Positions 1 through 8,022 are shown, numbered from the stretch's first letter. The stretch is DNA of 64,000 nt from Nocardioides sp. Arc9.136 (GCF_030506255.1 NZ_CP113431.1:4289001-4353000), one strand, 5' to 3'. Program-made: numbers and translations. Notes: a model not told the origin generated them from the sequence alone.

Positions 1-295
1 CCTTCATCCGCCGGTCGAGGTCGTCGAGGTGCGCCTGGAGCACCGCGTGCCGGTCCGCGGCCTCCGCGTCGAGCATCACCGCGATCTGCTCGAGGGTCAT
101 CCCCGCTGCCTTGCTGCGGATGATCACCGCCACCCGCACCACCTCGTCCTGGCCGTAGCGGCGCCGCCCGGAGGCGTCCCGGGCCGGCGACAGCAGCCCG
201 ACGTCCTCCCAGTGCCGCAGCACGTGCGTCGCCAGCCCGAACCGGCTCGCCAGGTCGCCCACCGACCACCGCTGGATGCGCTCGCTTGACTTCAT
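1..295 (-). CDS. MerR-family transcriptional regulator (3' part beyond window)
   Basis: Ninety-eight N-terminal residues are visible; the C-terminus lies off the left edge. The start ATG is at 295. Residues 11-50 form the MerR winged-helix head: SVGDLASRFGLATHVLRHWE, then a wing containing GLLSPARDASGRRRYG. This is followed by the helix entering the dimerisation coiled coil. It is divergent from a thioredoxin-reductase-like gene, with a perfect dyad between them, so it probably controls that gene and itself. The effector-binding residues (for example a SoxR cysteine cluster) would lie outside the window, so the ligand cannot be named. Confidence 0.85.
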   Translation of the reverse strand, partial: MKSSERIQRWSVGDLASRFGLATHVLRHWEDVGLLSPARDASGRRRYGQDEVVRVAVIIRSKAAGMTLEQIAVMLDAEAADRHAVLQAHLDDLDRRMK

Positions 296-316
296 GTCAA
301 CATGAACTCACAGACT
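286..316 (+). promoter_or_regulatory. MerR-type promoter/operator dyad
   Basis: A perfect 16-base palindrome, TTCATGTCAACATGAA, spans 291-306 and overlaps the regulator's start codon. On the plus strand a TTGACT -35 (286-291) and a weak CAGACT -10 (311-316) are separated by 19 bases, the long spacer typical of MerR/SoxR-activated promoters with the dyad inside it. Transcription would begin at about the ATG at 324, so the oxidoreductase mRNA is probably leaderless. The promoter elements are inferred by eye. Confidence 0.6.
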
Positions 317-323
317 GCTGACC

Positions 324-1271
324 ATGGACAACTCAGCAGCCACCTCAGCAGCCACCTCTCGAGCCGACTCGCCCGCCGGCAGCACCGGAGCGCGGTACGA
401 CGCGGTCGTCGTCGGCGGCGGCCCCGCCGGCCTCCAGGCGGCGCTCACCCTCGGCCGCGTGCACCGCTCGGTGCTGCTGCTCGACAGCGGCCGCTACCGC
501 AACGAGACGGCCGACGCGATGCACAACTTCCTCACCCACGACGGCACCCCGCCGGCGGAGCTGCGCGCGGCGGCCCGCGCCGAGCTCGCGGCGTACGACA
601 CCGTGGACGTGCGCGCCGTCGGCGCCGAGCGCGTCGCGCCGGACGAGGGCGGGTACGCCGTCGACCTCGCCGACGGCAGCACCGTGCGCGCCCGGGGCCT
701 GGTCCTGGCGACCGGGCTGCGCGACACCCTCCCCGACAAGCCGGGCCTCGCGGGCCTCTGGGGCCGGGAGGCGGCGCACTGCCCGTTCTGCCACGGCCAC
801 GAGTACGCCGGCCGGTCGGTCGCCGTCCTCGGCGCCGGGCCGGCCGCCGGTCACCTGACCCGGATCATGGCGCCGGTGGCGTCCCGCCTGACCGTGCTCG
901 CCGACGGTGCGCCCCTCGAGGCCGACCTGCCCGACGGCGTCGAGGTGCGGAGCGAGCCGGTCGTCGGCTTCTGCCGCAGCGCCGGCGGTGCGACCGTCAC
1001 GTTCGCCGACGGCTCCACCGAGGAGCACGCCGGCGTCTTCGTGGTGCCGGTGAGCACCCAGGCCGCGCCGTTCGCCGAGCAGCTCGGGCTGGCCACGCTG
1101 CCGTCGGGCGGCGTGGAGGTCGACGTCATGGGCCGCACCAGCCTGCCGCGCGTGCACGCCGCCGGCGACATGGCGCACGTCGCCGCACTGCCGATGCCGA
1201 TGGCCTCCGTGCTCGTCGCCGCGGCGTCCGGCATGGTCGCCGGGGCCGCGATGGTGGCGGCGCTCCTCTAG
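324..1271 (+). CDS. NAD(P)/FAD-dependent oxidoreductase, thioredoxin-reductase-like
   Basis: This 315-residue flavoprotein has an FAD-binding GGGPAG loop at residues 31-36. A CPFC redox pair (Cys153, Cys156) lies in the context HCPFCHGHE, and a second dinucleotide loop VLGAGPAAG is near residue 170. This is the low-molecular-weight thioredoxin reductase fold; the HCPxCHGxE form is typical of the actinobacterial TrxR-like branch rather than housekeeping TrxB, so the electron acceptor is unknown. It is the only gene visibly controlled by the divergent MerR promoter. The first 20 residues are Ser/Ala-rich and probably disordered; no Shine-Dalgarno precedes ATG 324. Confidence 0.85.
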   Translation: MDNSAATSAATSRADSPAGSTGARYDAVVVGGGPAGLQAALTLGRVHRSVLLLDSGRYRNETADAMHNFLTHDGTPPAELRAAARAELAAYDTVDVRAVGAERVAPDEGGYAVDLADGSTVRARGLVLATGLRDTLPDKPGLAGLWGREAAHCPFCHGHEYAGRSVAVLGAGPAAGHLTRIMAPVASRLTVLADGAPLEADLPDGVEVRSEPVVGFCRSAGGATVTFADGSTEEHAGVFVVPVSTQAAPFAEQLGLATLPSGGVEVDVMGRTSLPRVHAAGDMAHVAALPMPMASVLVAAASGMVAGAAMVAALL

Positions 1272-1306
1272 CGACCAGACGGTCGCCGGAGGAGCCACCA
1301 CGGTGG

Positions 1307-1324
1307 GGCCGGTCGGGACCGGCC
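1307..1324. terminator. Hairpin between convergent genes
   Basis: GGCCGGTC and GACCGGCC are perfect inverted arms around two bases in the 59-base gap between two convergent genes. There is no T tract. A smaller dyad (CGACC/GGTCG, 1272-1285) precedes it. It is probably a shared factor-independent-type or structural terminator. Confidence 0.45.
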
Positions 1325-1330
1325 GCCGGG

Positions 1331-3046
1331 TCAGCCCTTGTGGCGCGGCTTGCGGGCCGGGCGGGCCGGGCCGTTGTCGGGCTGGAGCTCGATGAGCTTG
1401 CCGGAGATCCGGGTCTCCTCGAGCTTCTGGAAGACGGTCGGCGACAGGTCCGCCGGCAGCTCGACGAGGGAGAAGTCCGGGCGGATCTGGATGTGCCCGA
1501 AGTCCCCGCGCTGGAGGCCGCCCTCGTTGGCGATCGCGCCGACGATCTGGCGCGGCTCGACCTTGTGCCGCTTGCCGACGTTGATCCGGTACGTCGCCAT
1601 CGGGACGTCGGTGCGCCCGCGCGGCTTGCGCTCGCCGCGGTCGGGACGGTCGCCCCGGTCCTTGCGCTCGGGACGGTCGTCGACGCGCGGCGGGCGCACC
1701 TCGGCCTTGGGGTCGAGCAGCAGCGGGGTGTCGCCCTGCGCCACGACGGCGAGCGCGGCGGCCACGTCGACCTCAGGCACGTCGTACTCCTTGACGTAGT
1801 GCCCGATGATGTCGCGGAACTTCTCGATCCGGTCGGTCTGGCCCAGCGCCTCGGTGATCGCGTCGTCGAAGCGGGAGAGCCGGGTGGCGTTGACGTCGTC
1901 GACGTTCGGCAGCGGCATCTGGGTCAGCGGCTGCCGGGTCGCCTTCTCGATGTGCTTGAGCAGGTAGCGCTCGCGCGGGGTCACGAACGAGATCGCGTCG
2001 CCGGTCCGGCCCGCGCGGCCGGTGCGGCCGATGCGGTGGACGTAGGACTCGGTGTCGGTGGGGATGTCGTAGTTGACGACGTGGCTGATCCGCTCGACGT
2101 CGAGGCCGCGGGCCGCGACGTCGGTGGCGACGAGGATGTCGAGCTTGCCCGACTTCAGCTGGTTGACGGTCCGCTCGCGGACCGCCTGCGCGACGTCGCC
2201 GTTGATCGCAGCGGCGGAGAAGCCCCGGGCGCGCAGCTTCTCGGCGAGCGTCTCGGTCTCGTGCTTGGTGCGGACGAAGACGATCATCCCCTCGAAGTTC
2301 TCGACCTCTAGGATGCGCGTGAGGGCGTCGACCTTCTGCGGGTAGCTGACCAGCAGGTAGCGCTGGGTGATGTTCGCGGCGGTCGTGGAGCTCGCCTTGA
2401 CGGTGATCTCCTGCGGGTCGCGCAGGTAGCTCTTGGAGAGCCGGCGGATCTGCGCGGGCATCGTCGCGGAGAACAGCGCGACGTTCTTGTCCTCGGGCGT
2501 GCTCGCGAGGATCGTCTCGACGTCCTCGGCGAAGCCCATGTTGAGCATCTCGTCGGCCTCGTCGAGCACCAGGAAGCGCAGCTCGGACAGGTCGAGGGTG
2601 CCCTTGTCGAGGTGGTCCATGATCCGGCCGGGGGTGCCCACGACCACGTGGACGCCGCGGCGGAGCGCGGAGAGCTGGACGCCGTACGCCTGGCCGCCGT
2701 AGACGGGGAGCACGTGCACGCCCTTGCGGTGCGCGGCGTACCGCTCGAAGGCCTCGCACACCTGGAGCGCGAGCTCACGCGTGGGGGCGAGCACCAGCGC
2801 CTGCGGCGTCTTCTGCTTCAGGTCCAGCTTGCTGAGGATCGGCAGCGCGAAGGCGGCGGTCTTGCCGGTGCCGGTCTGCGCCAGGCCGACGACGTCGCGA
2901 CCCTCGAGCAGCGGGGGGATGGTGGCGGCCTGGATGGGCGACGGCGTCTCGTAGCCGACGTCCTTGAGGGCGCGCAGCACGGAGTCGTCGAGGCCCAGGT
3001 CCGCGAAGGTGGTCGTGGGGGCAGGGGCGTCTTCGGTGGTGCTCAC
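1331..3046 (-). CDS. deaD: DEAD-box ATP-dependent RNA helicase (DeaD/CsdA type)
   Basis: This is a 571-residue RNA helicase. Visible motifs are the Q motif (TPSPIQ), Walker A AQTGTGKT near residues 56-63, DEAD in VLDEADEML, SAT in LFSATMP, and motif VI HRIGRTGRAGR. A basic Arg/Asp linker near residue 480 leads to a C-terminal DbpA-type RNA-binding domain (RINVGKRHKVEPRQIVGAI). That architecture matches DeaD/CsdA, which unwinds structured RNA in ribosome assembly and at low temperature. I chose GTG 3046 because the protein then begins VSTTEDAP just before conserved sequence; a purine-rich GGGGAGG abuts it. The frame stays open to 3169 but that upstream part looks non-coding. Confidence 0.9.
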   Translation of the reverse strand: MSTTEDAPAPTTTFADLGLDDSVLRALKDVGYETPSPIQAATIPPLLEGRDVVGLAQTGTGKTAAFALPILSKLDLKQKTPQALVLAPTRELALQVCEAFERYAAHRKGVHVLPVYGGQAYGVQLSALRRGVHVVVGTPGRIMDHLDKGTLDLSELRFLVLDEADEMLNMGFAEDVETILASTPEDKNVALFSATMPAQIRRLSKSYLRDPQEITVKASSTTAANITQRYLLVSYPQKVDALTRILEVENFEGMIVFVRTKHETETLAEKLRARGFSAAAINGDVAQAVRERTVNQLKSGKLDILVATDVAARGLDVERISHVVNYDIPTDTESYVHRIGRTGRAGRTGDAISFVTPRERYLLKHIEKATRQPLTQMPLPNVDDVNATRLSRFDDAITEALGQTDRIEKFRDIIGHYVKEYDVPEVDVAAALAVVAQGDTPLLLDPKAEVRPPRVDDRPERKDRGDRPDRGERKPRGRTDVPMATYRINVGKRHKVEPRQIVGAIANEGGLQRGDFGHIQIRPDFSLVELPADLSPTVFQKLEETRISGKLIELQPDNGPARPARKPRHKG

Positions 3047-3307
3047 CCTCCCCACCGTAGAGGTTCGGCGCGCCGGGCCGCTCTTCCGCGTCGCGGTGCG
3101 CTGGGTCACCGCGCCCGCCGGAGACCACCGCGGCGGCGGCCGGGGACGGCTGCGGAGGCCTCGCCGCATCCCCTCGGGAGCGTGCTCGGCACGTACGCCG
3201 CCGCAGCGACCCCGAGGTGGAGCGTCGCGCCCGTTCCGGGCGGTTCCTGGTCACGCTGGTGGGGATCGGCTACGCTGGGTGAACAGAAGGTGAACAGGAG
3301 GTGTCCC

Positions 3308-3463
3308 ATGCAGGAATCCACGGTGACCACGGGGTCGCGCACGCGACCCACGATGTGCTGGGTGCCCGTCGTCGACAGCCGCGGCCGCACGCACATGGAG
3401 GCCCGCTGGCTCGACGAGGGCGTGGCCCTCGGCCGCACCACGGCGACGTACCACGCCGCCTGA
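3308..3463 (+). CDS. Small conserved hypothetical protein (51 aa)
   Basis: The reading frame starts at ATG 3308 behind a strong AGGAGG Shine-Dalgarno (about 3296-3301) and encodes 51 residues. The core is MCWVPVVDSRGRTHMEARW; the protein has one cysteine, no signal peptide and no membrane segment. It is followed at once by a strong hairpin terminator, so it looks like a genuine monocistronic small gene. I recall similar short proteins in related actinobacteria but know no function. Confidence 0.65.
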   Translation: MQESTVTTGSRTRPTMCWVPVVDSRGRTHMEARWLDEGVALGRTTATYHAA

Positions 3464-3490
3464 CCGCAGCCGGTCCGCAGCAGCCAGCCA

Positions 3491-3524
3491 CCACGGCCGC
3501 GCCCCACGAGGGGCGCGGCCGTGG
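3491..3524. terminator. Strong hairpin terminator
   Basis: Two perfect 15-base arms (CCACGGCCGCGCCCC and its complement) flank an ACGA loop, directly after the small gene ending at 3463. The hairpin is followed by TGCGTT rather than a T run, the usual form in high-GC actinobacteria. Confidence 0.8.
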
Positions 3525-3615
3525 TGCGTTCCGGAGGGTCGGTCCAGACCATCCTCCCGACGACGGGAATGAAACCGGACCCTGGTCCGTTCCGGTGGTT
3601 GAACTTTGAACGAAA

Positions 3616-3635
3616 CTCGTGGATGCTTCCACGAG
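3616..3635. promoter_or_regulatory. Inverted repeat upstream of YceI gene
   Basis: CTCGTGGA-TGCT-TCCACGAG is a perfect 8-base dyad centred about 40 bases before the YceI start. A possible TTGAAC -35 (3599-3604) lies 17 bases before GATGCT (3622-3627), which would place the dyad over the -10. It may be an operator or a 5' leader hairpin. Confidence 0.4.
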
Positions 3636-3668
3636 CACCCCACCACCACCCCGCACCTGGAGCACCCC

Positions 3669-4280
3669 ATGAGCATCTTCAGCCGCAAGTCCGAGACCCC
3701 CGCCGCCGCCGAGCCCGTCTTCGACGCCGCCACCACGGCCGTCGCCGACATCACCGGCGACTACACCATCGACGCCTCGCACAGCCGGATCGGCTTCAGC
3801 GCCCGCCACGCGATGGTCACCACCGTCCGCGGCGCGTTCAAGGAGTTCGAGGGCACCGCGCACATCGACGCCGCGAACCCGTCGGCCTCCCACGTCTCGC
3901 TGACCATCAAGACCGCCAGCATCGACACCGGCTCCGCCGACCGCGACGGCCACCTCACCTCCGCCGACTTCTTCGACGCCGGCACCAACCCGGAGATCAC
4001 CTTCCGCTCGACCAAGGTCGAGAAGGTCGACGACGACACCTGGGCCATCACCGGCGACCTGACGATCGCGGGCACCACCAAGCCCGTCACCATCGCCTTC
4101 GACGAGACCGGCTCCGCGCAGGACCCGTTCGGCAACCTCCGCGTGGGCTTCGAGGGCGGCACCGCCATCAACCGCAAGGACTGGGGCCTGACCTGGAACG
4201 CCGCGCTCGAGACCGGCGGCGTCCTCGTCTCCGAGAAGATCAAGCTCGAGTTCGACGTCTCGGCGATCAAGAACGCCTGA
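3669..4280 (+). CDS. YceI family protein
   Basis: This 203-residue protein carries the YceI lipocalin-like beta-barrel domain. It opens with YTIDASHSRIGFSARHAM and continues with GTAHID, SADFFDAGTNPEITFRST and DLTIAGTTKPVTI. YceI proteins bind polyisoprenoid chains; the exact ligand is unknown here. No signal peptide is present, so the protein is probably cytoplasmic, unlike E. coli YceI. I prefer ATG 3669 (MSIFSRKSE); an in-frame ATG at 3606 would add 21 residues of unlikely composition overlapping the promoter-like dyad. A clear terminator follows. Confidence 0.9.
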   Translation: MSIFSRKSETPAAAEPVFDAATTAVADITGDYTIDASHSRIGFSARHAMVTTVRGAFKEFEGTAHIDAANPSASHVSLTIKTASIDTGSADRDGHLTSADFFDAGTNPEITFRSTKVEKVDDDTWAITGDLTIAGTTKPVTIAFDETGSAQDPFGNLRVGFEGGTAINRKDWGLTWNAALETGGVLVSEKIKLEFDVSAIKNA

Positions 4281-4292
4281 CCCGACTCCCCC

Positions 4293-4328
4293 GACCGGGG
4301 CCGTCCACCGAGGTGGGCGGCCCCGGTC
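4293..4328. terminator. Hairpin terminator after YceI gene
   Basis: GACCGGGGCCG (4293-4303) pairs perfectly with CGGCCCCGGTC (4318-4328). The loop contains a further CCACC/GGTGG pairing, giving a nearly continuous hairpin 13 bases after the stop codon. Confidence 0.75.
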
Positions 4329-4392
4329 GCACGTCCGGACCGGGACGGCCGGGCCCTCGACGTGGCCGGGCCGGCAGGCCACGCTGTCGCCC

Positions 4393-5349
4393 ATGGTCTC
4401 GTTCGTCACCCGCTACGACTTCCGCGTCCCCGGCGGCGACGCCGCCACCCGGCAGGAGGTCTACGCCCGGTCGCTGCAGCAGGCGGCGTACGTCGACGCC
4501 CACGGGCAGGACGCGATCATGCTCTCCGAGCACCACGCGTCCGACGACGGCTACCTGCCCTCCCCGCTGCTGGTCGCCTCGGCGATGGCGGCGGTGACCT
4601 CGCGGGTGCCGATCACCGTGGCGGCGCTGCTGGCCAACCTGCACGACCCGCTGCGGCTGGCCGAGGACATCGCGGTCCTGGACCACCTGGCCGCGGGACG
4701 GGTCAGCCTCACCTTCGGGCTGGGCTACCGCGAGGTCGAGTACGACCTGTTCGACCGCTCCTGGCGCACCCGCGGGCGCGACGTCGAGGAGCGGATCACC
4801 GCGGTGCTCGACGCGTGGGCCACCGGACGGGTCACGCCGCGGCCCTTCAGCGACCCCCACCCCTTCCTCCTGTACGGCGGCGGCACCCCGGCCGCCGCCC
4901 GCCGTGCGGCCCGGCTCGGGCTCTCCTTCCAGCCCCAGCACTCCGACCCCGCCCTCCGGGAGGAGTACGTCGCGGCGTGCCGCGAGCTGGGCCGCGAGCC
5001 GGGCGTCGTGCTGACCGCGCCACCCGGACCGGCGAACGTGTTCTGCGCCGAGCGGCCCGAGGAGTTCTGGGAGCGCTGGGGCCACCACCTGCTGGCCGAC
5101 GCCGCGGCGTACCAGTCCTGGCACGGCGACGCCGCCTCCCACGTGCTCGACCCTTCGCGCTCCGTCGAGGAGATGCAGGAGGCCGGGGTGTACCTCGTGG
5201 TCACGCCCGAGGACCTGGTCGAGCGGGTCCGCTCCCGCGAGGTCCGGCTGGTCACCTGCCACCCCGCCTGCGGCGGTCTCCCGGCGGAGCCGTCCTGGGC
5301 GTCGCTGCGGCTGGTCTGCGAGACGGTCATGCCGGCGGTGCGGGCCTGA
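4393..5349 (+). CDS. LLM-class flavin-dependent oxidoreductase
   Basis: This 318-residue protein has the luciferase-like monooxygenase TIM-barrel fold. Characteristic stretches are SEHHASDDGYLPSPL near residues 38-52, LANLHDPLRLAEDIAVLDHLAAGRV, FGLGYREVEYDLF and a C-terminal GVYLVVTPEDLV. Such enzymes use FMN or F420; the protein alone does not say which, nor the substrate. The start is ATG 4393. It stands alone, bounded by a terminator upstream and a convergent gene 15 bases downstream. Confidence 0.8.
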   Translation: MVSFVTRYDFRVPGGDAATRQEVYARSLQQAAYVDAHGQDAIMLSEHHASDDGYLPSPLLVASAMAAVTSRVPITVAALLANLHDPLRLAEDIAVLDHLAAGRVSLTFGLGYREVEYDLFDRSWRTRGRDVEERITAVLDAWATGRVTPRPFSDPHPFLLYGGGTPAAARRAARLGLSFQPQHSDPALREEYVAACRELGREPGVVLTAPPGPANVFCAERPEEFWERWGHHLLADAAAYQSWHGDAASHVLDPSRSVEEMQEAGVYLVVTPEDLVERVRSREVRLVTCHPACGGLPAEPSWASLRLVCETVMPAVRA

Positions 5350-5364
5350 CCCGGCCCGTCCCGG

Positions 5365-5973
5365 CTACTCCTGGACGGTGGTCACGACACTCGTGACCGA
5401 GGGTCGGCGCGGGGTCGAGGAGAACCCGAACCGCGGAGGCGGCTCCACCGGCGCCAGCGAGCCCAGGTCGGCGCCCTCCAGGCTGCCGGTGGCCGCGGTG
5501 ACGGCGTGGTGGTCGGTCGCGCCGTACCACTCGCGCCGGGTGCCGGCCGCCGACCCGCGGGTGCGCACGCCGTCCAGCAGGACCCGGGCGAGGGGGTCGG
5601 TGAGCGCGCCGAACGCCGGCGCGGTCGCCAGCCGGGGCGGGACCAGGCGCAGCAGCCGGCCGAGCGCGGTGCGGCCGCCGACGGTGAGGTCGAGGGCGAG
5701 CGAGGGGGACCGCACCTCCCAGCGGCTGCCGCCCTCCGCCGCGTGCTCGGTCACGGCGAACGGCTCGATGCGGACCTCGTCGAAGGTGTACGTCGCGGCG
5801 ATGAACTCGGCAGCCTCGGCGTGCGGGGCCAGCAGCAGCCGGTGCCCGGCGGCGGTCTCCACCATCGCGTCGGAGAACGCGCGCAGCGGGGTCGCGTGCC
5901 AGTGGCCCACCACCACCCGCACCCCGCTGGTGGTGCCCACGCCGGCGATGCGCCCGTGGAATCGCGACCTCAC
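5365..5973 (-). CDS. Conserved hypothetical protein (202 aa)
   Basis: The product is 202 residues and begins MRSRFHGRIAGVGTTSG, with GVRVVVGHWHATPLRAFSDAMVE and a central alternating beta pattern (WEVRSPSLALDLTVGG). It has no signal peptide or membrane helix. The GTG start at 5973 overlaps the stop of the upstream HTH/membrane gene by four bases (GTGA), so the two are translationally coupled. The even, hydrophilic composition suggests a soluble cytoplasmic beta-rich protein, possibly acting on what the upstream protein transports or senses. No family is recognised with confidence. Confidence 0.7.
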   Translation of the reverse strand: MRSRFHGRIAGVGTTSGVRVVVGHWHATPLRAFSDAMVETAAGHRLLLAPHAEAAEFIAATYTFDEVRIEPFAVTEHAAEGGSRWEVRSPSLALDLTVGGRTALGRLLRLVPPRLATAPAFGALTDPLARVLLDGVRTRGSAAGTRREWYGATDHHAVTAATGSLEGADLGSLAPVEPPPRFGFSSTPRRPSVTSVVTTVQE

Positions 5974-6986
5974 GCGGCCCGCCGGGCCGGGGGCCCCCCA
6001 GGAGCTCCTGTGGGGCCCAGCGGCAGGTCGACCCCGGCCCGGACCGCCGGCGGCAGGGCGGAGATCGCCACCAGCGCGACGAAGCCGCTGATCACCTTGT
6101 CCCCCAGCGACACCAGGACGTTGCCGGCACCGACGGCGACCACGAGGCGGTCGGTCGCGGCGAGGAACGTGGCGCTCACCGCGTCCTCCCCGTGGCCGGT
6201 GCTGCCGTCGTAGAGCAGCACGAGGATCGGGACGGCGACGAGGGTGCAGACCAGCGCGGCCGCGGCGTTCAGGCCGAGGAAGCGCGGCAGGGTGCGGCCG
6301 AGTCCGAGCCGGCGGGCGCCGTACCCCCAGACGAGCGCGCCGGCGATGTTCACCAGGGCGAACGGGATCGACTCCTCGCCGCTGCTGAGCGTGCCCGCGA
6401 GGTTCGAGGCGAGGCCGACCGCCGCACCGCGCCAGGGGCCGAGCGCGATCGCGGCGACCGCGGTGCCGACCATGTCGAGGTAGACCGGCAGCGCGAGCAG
6501 GTCGACGAACGACCGGCCCAGCAGGTTGACCAGCACGCAGGCGGTCATGAGCAGCAGCACCCCGGCGGGGCGGACCCGCTCGGCCGGCTCGGTGGCCTGG
6601 GCGGCCGGGTCGGCCGGCGCGGGCGCGGGGACGGGCGCGGGGACGGGGGCGGCGACGGGGGCGGCGACGGGGGCGGGCGCCCGCAGCCAGCCGTCGACCA
6701 GCGCCGCGTCGCCGTCGAGCGCGTGGACGATCTCGCGGACGAGCGGGACGTTCACCCGGGCCCGGCCGGTGCGGAACGCGTCGTACACCGTCGTGCGGGC
6801 CACCCGCGCGGCGTGCTCGTCGGCACCCGCGGCGAGCCGCTGCTCGGCGACGCGTCGGGCGATCTCGGCGAACGAGGGCTCGCCCGCCGCGCGCCGGAGC
6901 GCCTGCAGCTGCTCGGCCAGCCCGTCCCAGCGGGCACCCCCGCCGGGCTCACCGAGCCGGGTCGCCCTGCCGTCGTCGACCTCCAC
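5970..6986 (-). CDS. HTH domain fused to ECF-transporter-S-like membrane protein
   Basis: This 338-residue protein has two parts. Residues 20-103 form an XRE-like helix-turn-helix (FAEIARRVAEQ, ARTTVYDAFRTGRARVNV, REIVHALDGD). A Pro/Ala linker at about 105-130 (repeats of PVAAPVPAP, built from a GGGGACGGGCGC-type tandem repeat at 6614-6680) leads to five or six membrane segments. These resemble ECF S components (VYLDMVGTAVAAIALGPWRG then GLASNLAGTLSSG). The start is GTG 6986. It forms a two-gene operon with the hypothetical protein at 5365. A DNA-binding head on a vitamin- or precursor-binding membrane module is odd and could be a one-component sensor; that is inference. Confidence 0.7.
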   Translation of the reverse strand: MEVDDGRATRLGEPGGGARWDGLAEQLQALRRAAGEPSFAEIARRVAEQRLAAGADEHAARVARTTVYDAFRTGRARVNVPLVREIVHALDGDAALVDGWLRAPAPVAAPVAAPVPAPVPAPAPADPAAQATEPAERVRPAGVLLLMTACVLVNLLGRSFVDLLALPVYLDMVGTAVAAIALGPWRGAAVGLASNLAGTLSSGEESIPFALVNIAGALVWGYGARRLGLGRTLPRFLGLNAAAALVCTLVAVPILVLLYDGSTGHGEDAVSATFLAATDRLVVAVGAGNVLVSLGDKVISGFVALVAISALPPAVRAGVDLPLGPTGAPGGPPARRAA

Positions 6987-7213
6987 GTCCGCGTGCCCCC
7001 TCCCGAGCCGAGTGCGCGTCCGGCGCCACCCTAGGTCGCGTCCGGGCCGGCCGGAGGCTGTTCGGGATCGTCCGGGAACACCTCACACGTGGGAAACCGC
7101 GCCTCGCCGGGCCCAACCCGCGCCGAGACTGGGCGCTCGCGGATCCGCGTGCCTCCGGGGGGACGGCGCGCGGGTCCGCCCGCGCACGCACCCCGCTGAT
7201 CCAGGAGGACCGC

Positions 7214-7501
7214 ATGACCGACCCGCAGGACCCCGCCCCCGCCGACGAGCGGCGGGAGGGGCTCGGATGGATCGGCCCGGCGGAGCAGCGGCTGCTGGCG
7301 TCGTACCGGCGGATCGGCTGCACCGAGCGCGAAGCCCTCACCGCGGTCGCCGGCGACCTCCTGCAGCGCTCGACCGAGCCCGGGGTGCCGGTGGACGACG
7401 CGGTGGAGGAGACGGTGGTCCGGCGCTTCCTCGAGGCGGCCGGGCTGACCCTGGACGAGGTCCGCGACGCGCTCGGCCTGCGCTTCGACGAGGCGGGCTG
7501 A
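7214..7501 (+). CDS. Hypothetical protein (95 aa)
   Basis: The 95-residue acidic protein starts at ATG 7214 behind a good AGGAGG (about 7203-7208). The body (PAEQRLLASYRRIGCTEREAL then VEETVVRRFLEAAGLTLDEVRDALGL) predicts three or four amphipathic helices, resembling small regulatory or adaptor proteins. It has no membrane segment and one cysteine. It is monocistronic and converges on the catabolic island. Function unknown. Confidence 0.65.
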   Translation: MTDPQDPAPADERREGLGWIGPAEQRLLASYRRIGCTEREALTAVAGDLLQRSTEPGVPVDDAVEETVVRRFLEAAGLTLDEVRDALGLRFDEAG

Positions 7502-7534
7502 CGCCCCGTCCGCGGTCGTGACCGCCGGCGCCGG

Positions 7535-7990
7535 TCAGCCGACGAGGAGCAGGACGACGGTCTCGGCGACGCAGGCGGGCTTGGCCTCGCCCTCGATCTC
7601 GACGGTGTAGGCGATGACGGCCTGCTTGCCGGCCGGGATGTCGGTGACCTCGCCGAAGGCGACGTGGCCGCGGACGCGCTTGCCCACCAGGAGCGGGTGG
7701 GGGAAGCGGACCTTGTTGACGCCGTAGTTCAGCTTCGCGCCCGGGGTGTCGAGGGTGAAGACCTGGCTGCCCAGCCACGGGACCAGCGACAGGGTGAGGT
7801 AGCCGTGGGCGATGGTCCCGCCGAACGGGCCGTCCTTCGCGCGCTCGACGTCGACGTGGATCCACTGGTGGTCGCCCGTGGCCTCGGCGAAGAGGTCCAC
7901 CCGCTGCTGGTCGATCTCGACCCAGTCGGTCGAGCCGATGTCGGTGCCGGCCGCCGCGGCGACCTCCTCGAAGCTGGAGAACGTACGCAT
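7535..7990 (-). CDS. MaoC-family (R)-enoyl-CoA hydratase
   Basis: The 151-residue product is a single hot-dog MaoC domain. The hydratase motif TGDHQWIHVD carries the catalytic Asp and His, followed by GGTIAHGYLTLSL. It should hydrate a 2-enoyl-CoA to an (R)-3-hydroxyacyl-CoA. I chose ATG 7990 because GAGGAG lies seven bases upstream; an in-frame ATG at 8026 overlaps the SDR stop (ATGA) and would add 12 residues. It is the last gene of the leftward run MDR-thiolase-hydratase-SDR-MaoC. A paralogue sits at 17189-17644. Confidence 0.88.
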   Translation of the reverse strand: MRTFSSFEEVAAAAGTDIGSTDWVEIDQQRVDLFAEATGDHQWIHVDVERAKDGPFGGTIAHGYLTLSLVPWLGSQVFTLDTPGAKLNYGVNKVRFPHPLLVGKRVRGHVAFGEVTDIPAGKQAVIAYTVEIEGEAKPACVAETVVLLLVG

Positions 7991-8022
7991 GCCCTGCTCC
8001 TCGTGCGTGCTGGTGGTCGCCG

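Noticed and set aside
1..295. Naming the regulator SoxR
   Set aside because: The promoter geometry fits, but the diagnostic cysteine cluster would lie beyond the window, so only MerR family can be supported.
302..2311. A 669-codon plus-strand frame spanning the flavoprotein and helicase
   Set aside because: Its Arg/Pro-rich translation lies over two real genes in other frames; no family match.
2612..3306. A longer N-terminus for the 51-residue protein running back through the helicase
   Set aside because: The upstream part is antisense to the helicase; a strong ribosome site directly precedes ATG 3308.
3599..3612. TTGAACTTTGAACG upstream of YceI as another TGAA dyad
   Set aside because: It is a direct, not inverted, repeat and fails the TGAA-N5-TTCA spacing; it is better read as part of a -35 region.
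6614..6680. GGGGACGGGCGC repeats as a regulatory or CRISPR-like array
   Set aside because: They are in frame inside a gene and encode its Pro/Ala linker, with no spacers.
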